5,614 bases of DNA, from contig CAKRAM010000147.1 in the NCBI GenBank assembly GCA_934294965.1, positions 1 through 5,614 on the forward strand, given 5' to 3'. Shown piece by piece: positions 5,167 through 5,614 of this stretch. A program made the position numbers and the translations under genes. This stretch comes from an uncultured Clostridia bacterium (lineage in GTDB: Bacteria; Bacillota; Clostridia; Christensenellales; CAG-314). Position 1 is the stretch's first letter; the number at the start of each line of letters is the position of its first letter. The notes beneath the pieces were generated by a model, which was not told where the DNA came from, did not search any database, and worked only from the letters and a program-made list of their open reading frames with translations.

Positions 5167-5614
5167 ATGTCCAATTACGTTCTTGCCGGCAAAAAACAAT
5201 TGCCACAAGCTAAAAAATCGATTTTCAAAAAAATTCTTCTTATCGTTTGCATCGTTGCAGTGCTTTCTGTTTGTGCGACTTTGTATTTTTATTGGCAATC
5301 TATGATGCCCGTTGTTATTGATATTGCCTCCGCCAAAGTCAACGCCGAAGCAACCAGATTGCTCAATCAAGCAATTTGTGCAGCAATATCCGATGCCGAG
5401 TACGCCGATTTTGTGAATGTCGAGCGCAATTCCCAAGGGGAAGTAACAATGATTTCGGCAAATTCGGTCTACGTGAACACACTTGCACGAATATCGGCCA
5501 TAACGGCGCAAAACAAAATAGACACTTTGGAAAACTATCGCGTCGATATTCCGATAGGAACTTTGTCCGGCATCGTTTTGTTGACAAACAAAGGTCCGAG
5601 CGTTTCGATAGAGG
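5167..5614 (+). CDS. yunB: YunB-like sporulation protein, 5' part only
   Basis: An open frame from ATG 5167 runs off the window after 149 residues with no stop. A basic N-terminus is followed by one membrane segment at about 21-42 (KKILLIVCIVAVLSVCATLY), then an extracytoplasmic domain. That domain begins PVVIDIASAKVNAEATRLLNQ, continues NVERNSQGEVTMISANSVYVN and ends IPIGTLSGIVLLTNKGPSVSI. The order 'P-x-x-x-x-I-A-x-x-x-x-x-x-A', 'G-x-V-x-x-I-x-x-N', 'I-P-I-G-T-L-x-G' and 'GP' fits the YunB family, which in Bacillus is about 250 residues, is made in the mother cell under sigma-E and affects sporulation. About the last 100 residues are missing. The ribosome site is GGTGAG at 5157-5162, four bases from the ATG. 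It lies 172 bases after spoVAE behind a probable terminator, so it likely has its own promoter, which I could not identify. Confidence 0.8.
   Translation, partial: MSNYVLAGKKQLPQAKKSIFKKILLIVCIVAVLSVCATLYFYWQSMMPVVIDIASAKVNAEATRLLNQAICAAISDAEYADFVNVERNSQGEVTMISANSVYVNTLARISAITAQNKIDTLENYRVDIPIGTLSGIVLLTNKGPSVSIE

Overview
This window comes from the chromosome of an endospore-forming member of the Bacillota, most likely a Clostridia-type lineage. The evidence is a complete spoVAC-spoVAD-spoVAE run, the minimal set usual in Clostridia, without spoVAA, spoVAB or spoVAEa beside it. A yunB-like sporulation gene follows. Ribosome binding sites are of the AAGGAG / GGAGGTGA type. All genes supported with confidence are on the + strand.

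Layout. Bases 1-545 hold no gene I can support; they contain short open frames, one imperfect stem-loop and one 9-bp tandem repeat. A promoter at 526-554 sits so close to the next start that the mRNA may be leaderless. Bases 561-1682 encode an alkaline-phosphatase-superfamily phosphodiesterase with all its metal-site motifs. Bases 1755-2106 look like a decayed gene, with one frameshift and one TAG, whose final TGA overlaps the next start. Bases 2103-2591 encode a small helical protein of unknown function. Bases 2592-3003 hold a structured, probably non-coding stretch with a strong hairpin at 2862-2889 that may be a terminator. One + strand frame stays open across 2581-3117 except for a single TAG.

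Bases 3117-4994 are the spoVA cluster. SpoVAC and SpoVAE are paralogous small membrane proteins and SpoVAD is a thiolase-fold protein that binds dipicolinic acid. Together they move Ca-dipicolinate into the forespore during sporulation and release it at germination. All three genes start with TTG, each within a TTGA and each behind a good Shine-Dalgarno sequence. A possible 38-codon ORF (3004-3120) abuts spoVAC in the same way. A probable terminator lies at 5006-5057. A yunB-like gene then runs from 5167 off the end of the window.

I do not see a clearly new biological system. The points most worth checking are the two single-TAG frames that overlap downstream starts, the predicted leaderless phosphodiesterase transcript, the all-TTG spoVA operon and the mutually exclusive RNA hairpins at 2595-2675.
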